DNA from: Gammaproteobacteria bacterium
GTDB taxonomy: Bacteria > Pseudomonadota > Gammaproteobacteria > Ga0077536
Reading direction: 5' to 3'
Assembly (NCBI GenBank): GCA_030429865.1
Contig: JAUIFX010000012.1
Span: 1 to 42,478 of the forward strand
Length of the DNA: 42,478 bases
Of the stretch, positions 8,059-17,687 are shown piece by piece. The notes beneath the pieces were generated by a model. It did not search any database. It was not told the DNA's origin and worked only from the letters and a program-made list of their open reading frames with translations. Positions within the stretch are counted from its first letter, which is position 1. The number at the start of each line of letters is the position of its first letter. The position numbers were made by a program, and so were the translations under genes.

Positions 8059-10848
8059 TCAGGCCTCGGGCCGGCGTACCGATTCGATCAGCCGCCGGTG
8101 CGACTCGACGAGGCGCGTGCCGAGCACGTTGGAGATGTTCCGGTGCAGGCCGGCGGCGATACGCGGATAGAAGCGCAGGCCACGATGCGCGCTCTCCGCG
8201 TCGAGCCGGACCACCGTCATCGGCTCGACGGCCGTGACCGTCGCCGTGCGCTCCACGCCGTCACCGGAAAAGCCGATCTCGCCGACGATGTCGCCCGGCC
8301 CGACTTCGTCGATGTCCAGCCAGATGCCGTCGCGCTCGAGGCCGACCGCCCCGCGGCCCTTCAACACGACGTACATACCGCGCGAGACGCTGCCCTGCTC
8401 GATGATCACCTCGCCGGGTGCGAACTGCTCGATATCCGACAGCACCACGACTTTCTTCACTTCGAAACGCGACATGCCTCGGAACAGCGGGCAGCTGACG
8501 AGCACCTCGCGGTCGAGTTCGAGCGCGATGATGTCCCACACCGTGGCCAGCCGCAGGTGCATGAGCAGGATCGGCATGAGCAGCAGGTCGGCCAGCGCGG
8601 CATAGATCATCGTTGCCGCGGCGAGCAGGCCGAACTGGGCGACCACGCTGAAGTCCGACAGCGCGAGCGCGGCGAAGCCGAGGGCCAGCGCGAGCGAGGT
8701 CGACACGATCGGCACCGCTTCGCCCCGTACCGTGTGCCGCACTGCTTCGCGCTCGTCGATGTGACGCTTGCTCTCGGCACCGAAGCGCGTCATGAGGTGG
8801 ATGGTGTCGTCGACCGCGATGCCGATGGCGATGGCCGCGACCATCGCCGTGCCGGGGTTGAGCGGAACGCCGAGCCAGCCCATGAGGCCGAAGTTCAGAA
8901 CGATCGGAATGACGTTCGGCACCAGCGCCAGCAGGCCCGCCAGCCACGAGGTGTAAAGCACCGAGAAGAGCGCGAAGATGATGGCGAGCACGAGGGCGAG
9001 GGACGTGATCTGGCCCTCGACGAGCGACGCCGCGGCGCGGTTGACCATCAGGTTCTTGCCGGTGAAAGCGACCTCGACGTGATCGCCGACGACATTCGCC
9101 GCGATGCGGCGCAACTCGTCGACCGAGGCATTCAGCCGTACCGAATCGCTGACGTTGTGGCGCACGCTGATCCGAGCGGTGCGAAAGTCCTCGGTAACGA
9201 AGGGTTCGAGATCCGGACGCGTGAGCGTCGACAGGTAGAGGTCGATGTCCTCCTGCTGATCGCTGATGCGGAAGTAGCGCGGGTTGCCGGCGTTCATCTC
9301 CTGGTGCATCAGCGCGAGCAGCGTCGCCAGCGAGAGCGTCTTGTCGTAAAGCCCCTGGTTGTCGAGCAGGGCCTGGACCGCGGCGATGGTCTTCAGGCCG
9401 CGCGGCGTGCGGAAGTAGTCCGGTTCCTCGGCACGCAGGACGACGCTGAAGACGTGCAGCCCGGCGAGGTCGCGGTGGACGCGCTCGGCGTCGTGCACGA
9501 AGGCGTGGTCGGCCGGGAAGTAGGACAGCGGATCGTTGTTGACGCGGATATCGAAGACCTTGGCGCCGAACCACGCCAGCAGCATCAGCGTGGCGGCGAC
9601 GACGAGCAACGGTGCGCGCCCGCCCAGCGCCTCGACAGCGCGCACGATGAGTCCGATCACCCCGCCGGGCATACCGCCGGCGTGGCGCAACCGGCTGGAG
9701 CGCGGCCCGAACCAGGTGAGCAGCAGCGGCACGGTGAGCACCGTGACGACGAAGTTGGCGAACATCGCGAACGCGCTGGCGATGGCGAACTCGAAGATCA
9801 GCGGGATCTCGGTGAGGACGTTGGCGGCGAAGCCGATCATGGTCGTGATCGAGGTGATCAGCACCGGCAGTCCGACCTGTCGCGCCATGTGCGCGATGGC
9901 CTGCTCGCGCGTGACCGGGGCCGGGCCGGCGGCACCGTCCGCGGGTGCGCCGTCCAGGCCTTCGAGATAGGCCGCCACGAGATGGACGTCCTCGACCGCG
10001 CCGATGACGATGACGAGCGCCGGGATCATCGCCGTCAGCAGGGTCACGGGAATGCCGGTCACGGCCATGAAACCAAGCGTCCAAAGCACGCTGAGCGCAG
10101 CGGTGACGAGCGGGATCGGCACGACGCGCAACGACTTCAGGAACAGCGCGATGACAACGACCAGGATGGCCAGGGCGAGCGGGATCAGGGTGCGCAGGTC
10201 GTGCGTGAGGCCGCGCCCGATCTCGACGTTGAGGCGCGGCCGCCCGAGCTGGAAGGCGATGTCGAAGTCACCGCGCAGCGGCGCGACGAGGCGCTCGACG
10301 ATGTCGTGGATCTCGAGTTCCCAGTCGGGGTCGTCGGGGCGCGCCTCGTAGCTCAGGTTGATGGCCGTGGCATGGCCGTCGTCGGAGATGAAATTGCGCC
10401 GCATCACCGGGCTGTAGGCGGCGTCCTCGCGCAGCTCGGCAATCCTCGCCGCGTCGCGCGGAACGATGGTGGCAAGCGGACCCGCATCGACGTATTCGCC
10501 CTTGTCACGGATGTTGGTGGCCGACAGCAAACTGCTGACGGCGAGGATCTCGGGCCGATCCTCGAGATCGAAGCCGAGTTGCTGGAGCTGCTTGAGGCGG
10601 GCCTCGGTCCACAGGTCGTCGGCGCGCAGGTAGATGATTAACGTCTGCTCGGCGCCGAAGTCTTCCTGCATGCGCAGGAAATCGCGCCAGCCCGGGGCGC
10701 TGGTGTCGATCAGGCGGTCGTCGCTGCGATCGATGGTGAGGCGCGGCAGGGCGAGGAGCGCGGCGATGCTGACCATGACCAGGACGAAGCCTGCCCAGGC
10801 GCGTCCACGCGGGCTGCTCGCGAGCAGTGCGCGCATCAGGCGCAACAT
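8059..10848 (-). CDS. RND/MMPL-superfamily transporter with C-terminal cyclic-nucleotide-binding domain
   Basis: 929 aa. Two RND-like transmembrane blocks (TGIPVTLLTAMIPALVIVIGAVEDVHLVA; GTAMVAAIAIGIAVDDTIHLMTRF). C-terminal FAPGEVIIEQGSVSRGMYVVLKGRGAVGLE...GDIVGEIGFSGDGVERTATVTAVEPMTVVRLD is a cNMP-binding fold signature. Confidence 0.85.
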   Translation of the reverse strand: MLRLMRALLASSPRGRAWAGFVLVMVSIAALLALPRLTIDRSDDRLIDTSAPGWRDFLRMQEDFGAEQTLIIYLRADDLWTEARLKQLQQLGFDLEDRPEILAVSSLLSATNIRDKGEYVDAGPLATIVPRDAARIAELREDAAYSPVMRRNFISDDGHATAINLSYEARPDDPDWELEIHDIVERLVAPLRGDFDIAFQLGRPRLNVEIGRGLTHDLRTLIPLALAILVVVIALFLKSLRVVPIPLVTAALSVLWTLGFMAVTGIPVTLLTAMIPALVIVIGAVEDVHLVAAYLEGLDGAPADGAAGPAPVTREQAIAHMARQVGLPVLITSITTMIGFAANVLTEIPLIFEFAIASAFAMFANFVVTVLTVPLLLTWFGPRSSRLRHAGGMPGGVIGLIVRAVEALGGRAPLLVVAATLMLLAWFGAKVFDIRVNNDPLSYFPADHAFVHDAERVHRDLAGLHVFSVVLRAEEPDYFRTPRGLKTIAAVQALLDNQGLYDKTLSLATLLALMHQEMNAGNPRYFRISDQQEDIDLYLSTLTRPDLEPFVTEDFRTARISVRHNVSDSVRLNASVDELRRIAANVVGDHVEVAFTGKNLMVNRAAASLVEGQITSLALVLAIIFALFSVLYTSWLAGLLALVPNVIPIVLNFGLMGWLGVPLNPGTAMVAAIAIGIAVDDTIHLMTRFGAESKRHIDEREAVRHTVRGEAVPIVSTSLALALGFAALALSDFSVVAQFGLLAAATMIYAALADLLLMPILLMHLRLATVWDIIALELDREVLVSCPLFRGMSRFEVKKVVVLSDIEQFAPGEVIIEQGSVSRGMYVVLKGRGAVGLERDGIWLDIDEVGPGDIVGEIGFSGDGVERTATVTAVEPMTVVRLDAESAHRGLRFYPRIAAGLHRNISNVLGTRLVESHRRLIESVRRPEA

Positions 10849-10893
10849 GGCGATGCCCGAAGCCGCAACGCGGGGCGGGGGCCCGTCATGCCG

Positions 10894-12186
10894 TCAGGCG
10901 GGCGGCAGGAAGTGCCGGGCCAATCCCTGCCAGCAGTTGGCGTAGTCGTCCTGCAGCGCGGGCGATTCGAGCGCCCAGCGCGAGAGCGCCAGCGGGTAGC
11001 GCGTCTCGAACATGAAGGCGAGCGTGTCGTCGAGCTTCTGCGGTGCGAGCGCGGCGGTGCTGGCCGCTTCGTGGACGCCCGCTTCGGGACCGTGCGGCAC
11101 CAGCGCGTTGTGCAGGCTCATGCCACCCGGCTCGAAGCCGCGCTTGCGCGCGTCGTACTGGCCGTAGACGAGCCCCATGAATTCGCTCATCACGTTGCGG
11201 TGGTACCAAGGGGGACGGAACGTGTCCTCGGCGACCAGCCAGCGCGGCGGGAAGATGACGAAGTCGAGATTGGCGACGCCGGGCGTGTCGGACGGCGCGG
11301 TCAGCACGGTGAAGATAGACGGGTCGGGATGGTCGTAGCTGATCGAACCCATGGTGTTGAACAGGCGCAGATCGTATTTCCAGGGCAGCGCGTTGCCGAC
11401 CCAGGCGACGACATCGAACGGGTCGTGACCGAGGGCGGCGCGAAACAAGCGCCCCTGGAAGCGGGTAACGATCTCGCAAGGCGTTTCCGCGTCGACGTAG
11501 GCCGCAGTGGGTGCGAGGAAATCGCGGTCGTTGGCGAAACCGTCCGAGCCGACCGGGCCGCGCTCGGGCAGGCGCAGCGGTACACCGTAGTTCTCGCACA
11601 GGTAGCCGCGCGCTGCGCCGTCGCGCGGATCGAAGGCGCATTTCATGCCGCGCGGGATGATGAGGATCTCTCCCGGTTCGGCCTCGAGACGCCCGCACTC
11701 GGTGCGCACCGCGAGCGCGCCGGCCTGCGGCACCACGAGCAGTTCGGCATCGGCGTCGACCAGGCAGCGCGCGGTCATCGGCCGCGTCATCGCGTACAGG
11801 TGCACCCCGATGCCGGCCTGCAGGGCGACGTTGCCGTTGGCCGCGACGGTGACCAGGCCGTCGATGAAATCGCCCGTGTCGGCCAGCGCCGGTGGGTCCC
11901 AGCGCATCGGGTCCGGCGGCGTCACGCCGTCGCCCAGCGGCGCGCTGCGCCAGCCGTCGTGCTCGAGCGGGGTCTGAGGGCCCTGCGTCACCGACGGCCG
12001 GATGCGGTAGAACCAGGTGCGCCGATTTTCCGCGCGCCTTACCGTAAAGGCGGTATTGGAGAACTTCTCCGCGAACAGTCCGAAGGGCACCCGCTGGGGC
12101 GAAAACCGTCCGCGCGGCAGTGCGCCCGCGTGCGCCTCGGACTCGAGCTCGTTGCCGAAGCCGCTGAGGTAGGAGGGTGCGGTCAT
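10894..12186 (-). CDS. hmgA: Homogentisate 1,2-dioxygenase
   Basis: MTAPSYLSGFGNELESEAHAGALPRGRFSPQRVPFGLFAEKFSNTAFT...NRRTWFYRIRPSV, plus FPPRWLVAEDTFRPPWYHRNVMSEFMGLVYGQYDA, typical of HmgA. Confidence 0.95.
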   Translation of the reverse strand: MTAPSYLSGFGNELESEAHAGALPRGRFSPQRVPFGLFAEKFSNTAFTVRRAENRRTWFYRIRPSVTQGPQTPLEHDGWRSAPLGDGVTPPDPMRWDPPALADTGDFIDGLVTVAANGNVALQAGIGVHLYAMTRPMTARCLVDADAELLVVPQAGALAVRTECGRLEAEPGEILIIPRGMKCAFDPRDGAARGYLCENYGVPLRLPERGPVGSDGFANDRDFLAPTAAYVDAETPCEIVTRFQGRLFRAALGHDPFDVVAWVGNALPWKYDLRLFNTMGSISYDHPDPSIFTVLTAPSDTPGVANLDFVIFPPRWLVAEDTFRPPWYHRNVMSEFMGLVYGQYDARKRGFEPGGMSLHNALVPHGPEAGVHEAASTAALAPQKLDDTLAFMFETRYPLALSRWALESPALQDDYANCWQGLARHFLPPA

Positions 12187-12384
12187 GCGTGTTCCGGATC
12201 AGTCACGGCAACCGGCACCACGCCGGCTTCTGGCCATCAGCTTGCAGCCATTAGAATAGACGCAACCGTTGCCGTCCAGTCGTCAGTCCCCGAACGCGAT
12301 GCGAAAACTCACCTTACCGGCCCGGACATCGTCGCGCGTGCATGGACGCCGTGCCCCCCGCATGCCTGACGAGGATGCGCCGCG

Positions 12385-14058
12385 ATGCTCGAACTGACCG
12401 GCACCGTGCTCGGCGGCCTCGGGCTGTTCCTGCTCGCGGTCTCGATGATCAGCGACGGCCTCAAGCTCGCCGCCGGCAACGCCCTGCGCGACATCCTCGC
12501 GCGGTCGACGGCGACCCGCTGGCGCGGCGTCGCCTCGGGCATCGTCGTCACCGGTATCGTGCAGAGCTCGAGCGCGGTGACCGTCGCCACCATCGGTTTC
12601 GTCAATGCCGGGCTGCTCAATCTCACCCAGGCCCTCGGCATCGTCTACGGCGCGAACGTCGGCACGACCATGACCGGCTGGCTGGTCGCGGCGGTCGGCT
12701 TCAAGCTGAAGGTCGAGGCTTTCGCGCTGCCGATGATCGGGGCGGGCATGTTCCTGCGCCTGGTCGGTTCGGCTACGCGCGTGGGCGCCTGTGGAGAAGC
12801 GCTCGCCGGTTTCGGGTTGTTCTTCATCGGCATCGACGTGCTGCGCTGCGCCTTCGAAGTGCTTGCCGCGAGCCTCGATCTGGCGACGCTGGTTCCGGCC
12901 GGCGCCGCGGGCCTGCTCACCTGTCTCGGCTTCGGCTTCCTCATGACGGTACTGACGCAATCGTCGAGCGCGGCGATCGCGATCACGCTGACCGCCGCCA
13001 GCGGCGGCGCGCTGCCCATCGATGCGGCCGCGTCGATGGTCATCGGCGCCAACGTCGGCACGACCTCGACGGCGGCCTTCGCCGTGATCGGTGCGACGCC
13101 CAATGCGCGGCGCGTGGCGAGCGCGCACGTGGCGTTCAACCTGCTGAGCGGCGTGGTGGCTTTGCTGCTGCTGCCGCTGCTGCTGCGCGGCGTGCACCTG
13201 GCGGAGAGCCTGCTCGGCCTCGCTGCGGCACCGGCGGTGACGCTGGCCCTGTTCCACACGACGTTCAATTTTCTCGGCGTCGCGTTGATGTGGCCGCTGA
13301 CGCCGCCGCTGGTGCGTTTTCTCAGGCGACGTTTCCGTACGCTCGCCGAAACGCTCGCCCAACCGGCGCACCTCGATCAGAACGTCCTCGCCACTCCCGG
13401 TCTCGCGCTCGACGCACTCAGGCTCGAACTGGCACGCATGGCCGGCATCGGACGCCGCCACGCGATCGCGGCCTTGGGCGGCGCCACGGCCCCGGCCGAA
13501 CGCGAGCAGGAGCGCGATGCCCTGCACCAGCTCGGCGCCGCGGTCGAACAGTTCGTGACGCGCCTGGAGCGCCAGCGCTTGCCCGCGGCGCTAGCCCCGA
13601 GTGTCCCCAACGCGCTGCGCATCAACGGTTATATCGAGGAGGTCGCGACGCTGGCGCAGGCCTTCACCGCGCGCGCCGACGATATCGCCGCGATTCGGCG
13701 CGGCCCGGTGGCCGATGACATCGCCGCCTACCTGGCTGCGGCGACCCGCCTGCTGATGGCGAGCGATCCGGCGACGCTCGATTTCGCCACGGCCGAACTC
13801 GAGCGGGACTACGCCGCGCTGCGCCGGCGCTGGCACGACCTCAAGGGTGTGCTGCTCGACGCGGCGAGCGACGATACGATTCCCGTCGCCGCGCTGAACC
13901 CGGCGCTCGAAGGCTTGCGTGCGGCACTGCGCATGGCCGAGCAGAGCATCAAGCTGGCCACGCGCCTGCGCCATTTCGAGCGCGGCGGCGAAGCCGCGAC
14001 CGAGTCCCCCGGAGCGGACGTGCAGGCGCCGGCGCAGGAATCCGACGCCGCTGCCTGA
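12385..14058 (+). CDS. Na/Pi cotransporter family protein with C-terminal helical (PhoU-like) region
   Basis: GGLGLFLLAVSMISDGLKLAAG...GIVQSSSAVTVATIGFVNAG...YGANVGTTMTGW and a second QSSSAAIAI...GANVGTTSTA repeat, diagnostic of the family. Confidence 0.92.
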   Translation: MLELTGTVLGGLGLFLLAVSMISDGLKLAAGNALRDILARSTATRWRGVASGIVVTGIVQSSSAVTVATIGFVNAGLLNLTQALGIVYGANVGTTMTGWLVAAVGFKLKVEAFALPMIGAGMFLRLVGSATRVGACGEALAGFGLFFIGIDVLRCAFEVLAASLDLATLVPAGAAGLLTCLGFGFLMTVLTQSSSAAIAITLTAASGGALPIDAAASMVIGANVGTTSTAAFAVIGATPNARRVASAHVAFNLLSGVVALLLLPLLLRGVHLAESLLGLAAAPAVTLALFHTTFNFLGVALMWPLTPPLVRFLRRRFRTLAETLAQPAHLDQNVLATPGLALDALRLELARMAGIGRRHAIAALGGATAPAEREQERDALHQLGAAVEQFVTRLERQRLPAALAPSVPNALRINGYIEEVATLAQAFTARADDIAAIRRGPVADDIAAYLAAATRLLMASDPATLDFATAELERDYAALRRRWHDLKGVLLDAASDDTIPVAALNPALEGLRAALRMAEQSIKLATRLRHFERGGEAATESPGADVQAPAQESDAAA

Positions 14059-14097
14059 ACGCGGCGCACACGGCGACTGTCGCCTGGGCCACGCCGC

Positions 14098-14940
14098 TCA
14101 GTGCGCATGCTGTACGCTGCGCCGCGGCCAGCGCGCGGGATCGAGATCGAAGAACGCCGCGAGCGCCGCGTAGAGTTCGGGGTGGCCGTGCTCGAGTTCG
14201 CGGCCACGCTCGAAGAACGTTTCCACGGCGACGGCGAAGAACTCGGCCGGTGCCGTCGCGGCGTAGGGATCGAGCAGCGTGTGCTGGCCCTGGTCGAGCG
14301 CCTTCGCCAGGCGTTCGTACTCGCGATGGAACACGTCCGGCCAGCGCCGTGCCTGGGCGCCGTCGAGTTCGGGCGCGCCGTCGACCAGCCCGTCCTGTTC
14401 GTCGAGCTTGTGCGCGAACTCGTGCAGCACGACGTTGTGCCCGTCACCGCCGTGGTGGAGATCGTCGCGCAGGTCGGCCCAAGACAGGACCACCGGCCCG
14501 CGATACCAGGACTCGCCGGCGCGCACGTGGCGGCGGGTCGATTCGAGCAGGCCGTCGTGCTCGGTCTCGACGGCGACGAAGGCATCGGGGTAGATCAGGA
14601 TGGAGGTGAAATCGGGGTAGTACTTGGTCGCGAGATTGAGCTGCAGGAGGCAGGCCTGGGACGCGACCGCGAGCCGCATGGTGTCGGTGACTTCCAGCCC
14701 GTCCTGCCCGTAGAAGCGCTTCTCGGCGAGAAACACCGCGATGTCGCCGTGCAGCCGGCTGCGCAGGTCCGCTGGCAGCCGGCGGTAGAGCGGAACCCGC
14801 GTGAGGGCCCGGACCCAGGTCCGTGGCAACGCCTGGCGGCGCAGCTGCGCACGGCGCCGTTCGCGCCAGCGTCGCCTGACCAGCGGCCATGCCAGCACCA
14901 CGGCCGGCACGGCCAGGATCAGCAGGATTTCCAGGGCCAA
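14098..14940 (-). CDS. mtfA: MtfA-family zinc-dependent peptidase
   Basis: LALEILLILAVPAVVLAWPLV... (TTG start at 14940), VVLHEFAHKLDEQDGLVDG (HEXXH), TAPAEFFAVAVETFFERG. Confidence 0.88.
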   Translation of the reverse strand: MALEILLILAVPAVVLAWPLVRRRWRERRRAQLRRQALPRTWVRALTRVPLYRRLPADLRSRLHGDIAVFLAEKRFYGQDGLEVTDTMRLAVASQACLLQLNLATKYYPDFTSILIYPDAFVAVETEHDGLLESTRRHVRAGESWYRGPVVLSWADLRDDLHHGGDGHNVVLHEFAHKLDEQDGLVDGAPELDGAQARRWPDVFHREYERLAKALDQGQHTLLDPYAATAPAEFFAVAVETFFERGRELEHGHPELYAALAAFFDLDPARWPRRSVQHAH

Positions 14941-14951
14941 GGGCGAAGCCG

Positions 14952-15377
14952 TCAGGCGCGCGGTACGGCTCGTACCAGGCTGCTGTCCGGTGCCGCTTCG
15001 AAACCGTGCCGCTCGAGCCAGGCGCGCAGGGCCGGCGCATCGGGATGGCTGGGGCGGATCACGTTGTAGAGGTAGTTCAGGCCGCGTGCGCGCGCCTCGG
15101 CTTCGAGCCGTTCGAGGATGAACGCGCCGACGCCCTGGCGGCGCGCTGCCGGCGCGGTCGCGAGCAGGATCTCGGCATCGCCCCAGGCGGCGTCGAGCCA
15201 GCCGTAGCCGAGCGTGCGGCCGTCGCGTGCGACGCGCCACCATTCACCGAGCAGGGGCGCGCCGTCGGCGAGCGTGGCGTAGCGCCGGTCGAAGATGCCG
15301 GCAGGCGCGTCACCGATGATGTGCTGTTTATCCGCATCCCAGCAGGGGTGGGTTTCCCGGATCCAGTCGAAAGTCAT
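14952..15377 (-). CDS. GNAT-family N-acetyltransferase
   Basis: MTFDWIRETHPCWDADKQHIIGDAPAGIFD...ILLATAPAARRQGVGAFILERLEAEARARGLNYLYNVIRP. Start ATG at 15377. Confidence 0.8.
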   Translation of the reverse strand: MTFDWIRETHPCWDADKQHIIGDAPAGIFDRRYATLADGAPLLGEWWRVARDGRTLGYGWLDAAWGDAEILLATAPAARRQGVGAFILERLEAEARARGLNYLYNVIRPSHPDAPALRAWLERHGFEAAPDSSLVRAVPRA

Positions 15378-15480
15378 GGTGCTTCTCCGCCGCTCTGATC
15401 CCGTACGCCGCATGGTGCGTAGGATACCCGTGCTCATGGCCGTCGACGACGGTTGCAGCAACAACGAGGACGACGCCTGC

Positions 15481-16299
15481 ATGCCCGAGGGCCCGGAGAT
15501 CCGTATCGAGGCCGACCGCATCGAAACCGTGCTGCTCGGTGAAGCGGTCGAGGAAGCGTGGTTCGCGCGGGCGGACTTGCAGCGGCGCTCACGGGAACTC
15601 GCCGGGTGCCGCGTCACCGCGGTGGAGACGCGGGGCAAAGCCCTGCTCACCCGGTTCGACAACGATCTCGTGCTCTACACGCACAACCAGTTGTACGGCC
15701 GCTGGTACGTGCGGCCGCGCGGCGAACTGCCACGCACCGGACGCAGCCTGCGCGTGGCGCTGCATACCTCGCGAGGCAGCGCCCTGCTGTACAGCGCATC
15801 GTCCATCGAGCTGCTCGAACGCGCGGCCCTGGACCAGCATCCCTTCCTGGCCCGGCTCGGTCCCGACGCGCTGTCGCCCGCGCTGGACTGGCAGGCACTC
15901 GCGGCGCGTCTGGACGACGCCGCGTTCCGCGGGCGCGCGCTCGCCAGCCTCTATCTCGACCAGCACTTTCTCGCCGGGATCGGCAACTACCTGCGCTCCG
16001 AGATCCTGTTCTTCGCGCGTCTCTCGCCGTGGCGCAAACCGCGCGAGCTGCGCCGCGGCGAGCGTGGCCGGCTCGCGCGCTGCTCGCTGGCGATTACACG
16101 GCGCGCCTACCGCACACGCGGCGTGACCAATCCGCCGCGCCGCGTCGCCACGCTCAAGGCTGCCGGCGAGCGCCGCGGCCGCTACCGCTTCGCGGTGTTC
16201 GGCCGCGACGGCCGCCCCTGCTACGAGTGCGGCACGCCGGTCGAGCGTGTCACGCTGAACTCCCGGCGCCTCTACTGGTGCCCGTCCTGCCAGGCCTAG
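15481..16299 (+). CDS. nei: Endonuclease VIII (Fpg/Nei family DNA glycosylase)
   Basis: MPEGPEIRIEADRIE N-terminus, QHFLAGIGNYLRSEILF helix-two-turn-helix region, C-terminal zinc finger CYECGTPVERVTLNSRRLYWCPSCQ. Confidence 0.93.
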   Translation: MPEGPEIRIEADRIETVLLGEAVEEAWFARADLQRRSRELAGCRVTAVETRGKALLTRFDNDLVLYTHNQLYGRWYVRPRGELPRTGRSLRVALHTSRGSALLYSASSIELLERAALDQHPFLARLGPDALSPALDWQALAARLDDAAFRGRALASLYLDQHFLAGIGNYLRSEILFFARLSPWRKPRELRRGERGRLARCSLAITRRAYRTRGVTNPPRRVATLKAAGERRGRYRFAVFGRDGRPCYECGTPVERVTLNSRRLYWCPSCQA

Positions 16300-16393
16300 G
16301 GGAGCGCTGCCCGAGCCTGCGTAGCGCGGTTCGCGGCCGCGTCAGGGTGCGTGCAGAGCGTCCCGCGATGGCCGCGAGCGAACCGGGCTTGCA

Positions 16394-17413
16394 TCAGCGG
16401 CGCCGCGTCTCGGGGTGCAGGCTCTTGCCGAGGATGTGGTCGCTGGCGTGCACCACGTGGCTGCCGTAGCCGAGGATCAGCGGATCCGGCTGGTGCACGA
16501 TGTGCTTGTCCTTGTCCGGGTAGGGCAGGCTCCACAGGAAGTGCATCATGCAGTTGATGCGCGCGCGCTTCTTGTCGTCCGACTTGACGATGTGCCACGG
16601 CGCATCGGCGGTGTCGGTGTAGAAGAACATCGCTTCTTTCGCTTCCGTGTAATCGTCCCAGCGGTCGACCGACGCCTTGTCGATGGGCGAGAGCTTCCAC
16701 TGCTTGAGCGGATCGACCTGGCGCGCATTGAAGCGCTTGCGCTGTTCTTCCTGCGTGATGGAGAACCAGTACTTGAACAGGCGGATGCCGCTGCGCACGA
16801 ACATGCGTTCCAGTTCCGGTGTCTGGCGCATGAACTCCAGGTACTCGTTGGGCGTGCAGAAGCCCATTACGCGCTCGACGCCGGCCCGGTTGTACCAGCT
16901 GCGGTCGAACAGCACGATCTCCCCGGCCGTCGGCAACGTGCGGATGTAACGTTGGAAGAACCATTGGCCGCGTTCGGCCTCGGTGGGTTTCTCCAGCGCC
17001 ACCACGCGCGCGGCGCGCGGGTTGAGATGTTCCATGAAGCGCTTGATGGTGCCGCCCTTGCCGGCGGCGTCGCGGCCCTCGAACAGGATCACGATTTTCT
17101 GTCCCGTCTCGCGAATCCACTGCTGCGCCTTGAGCAGTTCGACCTGCAGCGCGGCCTTCTGCTTCTCGTAGGTGGTGCGACGCATGCGCGAGCGATAGGG
17201 GTACTCGCCGGTTTCGAACGTGCGGCGGATGGCGTCCGGATCGTGGCGCATCTCGGCCAGGTCATGTTGCGGCGAGGGATGGGGATCGCTGGCCGCTTCG
17301 GCGGTGCCGTTCTCGTTCGCCGTGGTCTCCGTCACGGTATCGGGCGCGGTCGCCTCGGCAGTGTTCGCGGTCACGGCGGTCAGCGGGGTTGCCGGCTTGA
17401 GCTCTTCTTCCAT
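16394..17413 (-). CDS. ppk2: Polyphosphate kinase 2 (PPK2 family)
   Basis: Start MEEELKPATPLT at 17413. IVILFEGRDAAGKGGTIKRFMEHLNPR (Walker A), LFDRSWYNRAGVERVMGFC, KSDDKKRARINCM. Confidence 0.93.
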   Translation of the reverse strand: MEEELKPATPLTAVTANTAEATAPDTVTETTANENGTAEAASDPHPSPQHDLAEMRHDPDAIRRTFETGEYPYRSRMRRTTYEKQKAALQVELLKAQQWIRETGQKIVILFEGRDAAGKGGTIKRFMEHLNPRAARVVALEKPTEAERGQWFFQRYIRTLPTAGEIVLFDRSWYNRAGVERVMGFCTPNEYLEFMRQTPELERMFVRSGIRLFKYWFSITQEEQRKRFNARQVDPLKQWKLSPIDKASVDRWDDYTEAKEAMFFYTDTADAPWHIVKSDDKKRARINCMMHFLWSLPYPDKDKHIVHQPDPLILGYGSHVVHASDHILGKSLHPETRRR

Positions 17414-17687
17414 TGACGAGTTCCTGTAGGAAGGCACGGGCGTCGCGGGGACGCAGTGCATGGGCTTCTCGGAACAGCCATGGTAGACCCGGATTGACGA
17501 CGCATGACTTGATCTGCAACAAGTCGCGGCGGCGCGGCGTCGATCGCGCGTCTTCGTTGTCCAGCGCCGTACCGCCTGTCGCGGCCGCGAGCGCGCCGAT
17601 TGCAGCCAATGTGGGACGTGACGCCGAAACCGTGTTGGCAACGTGGCAGAATCGGCCCCGACATCCGATTCAACGAGGCAGGAGTGC

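Noticed and set aside
7390-10641. 1083-aa plus-strand ORF antisense to the PilZ-like and RND-cNMP genes
   Set aside because: Composition is dominated by D/R/H/Q/E/A with no recognisable motif or hydrophobic core. It is a typical antisense shadow ORF of high-GC codon usage.
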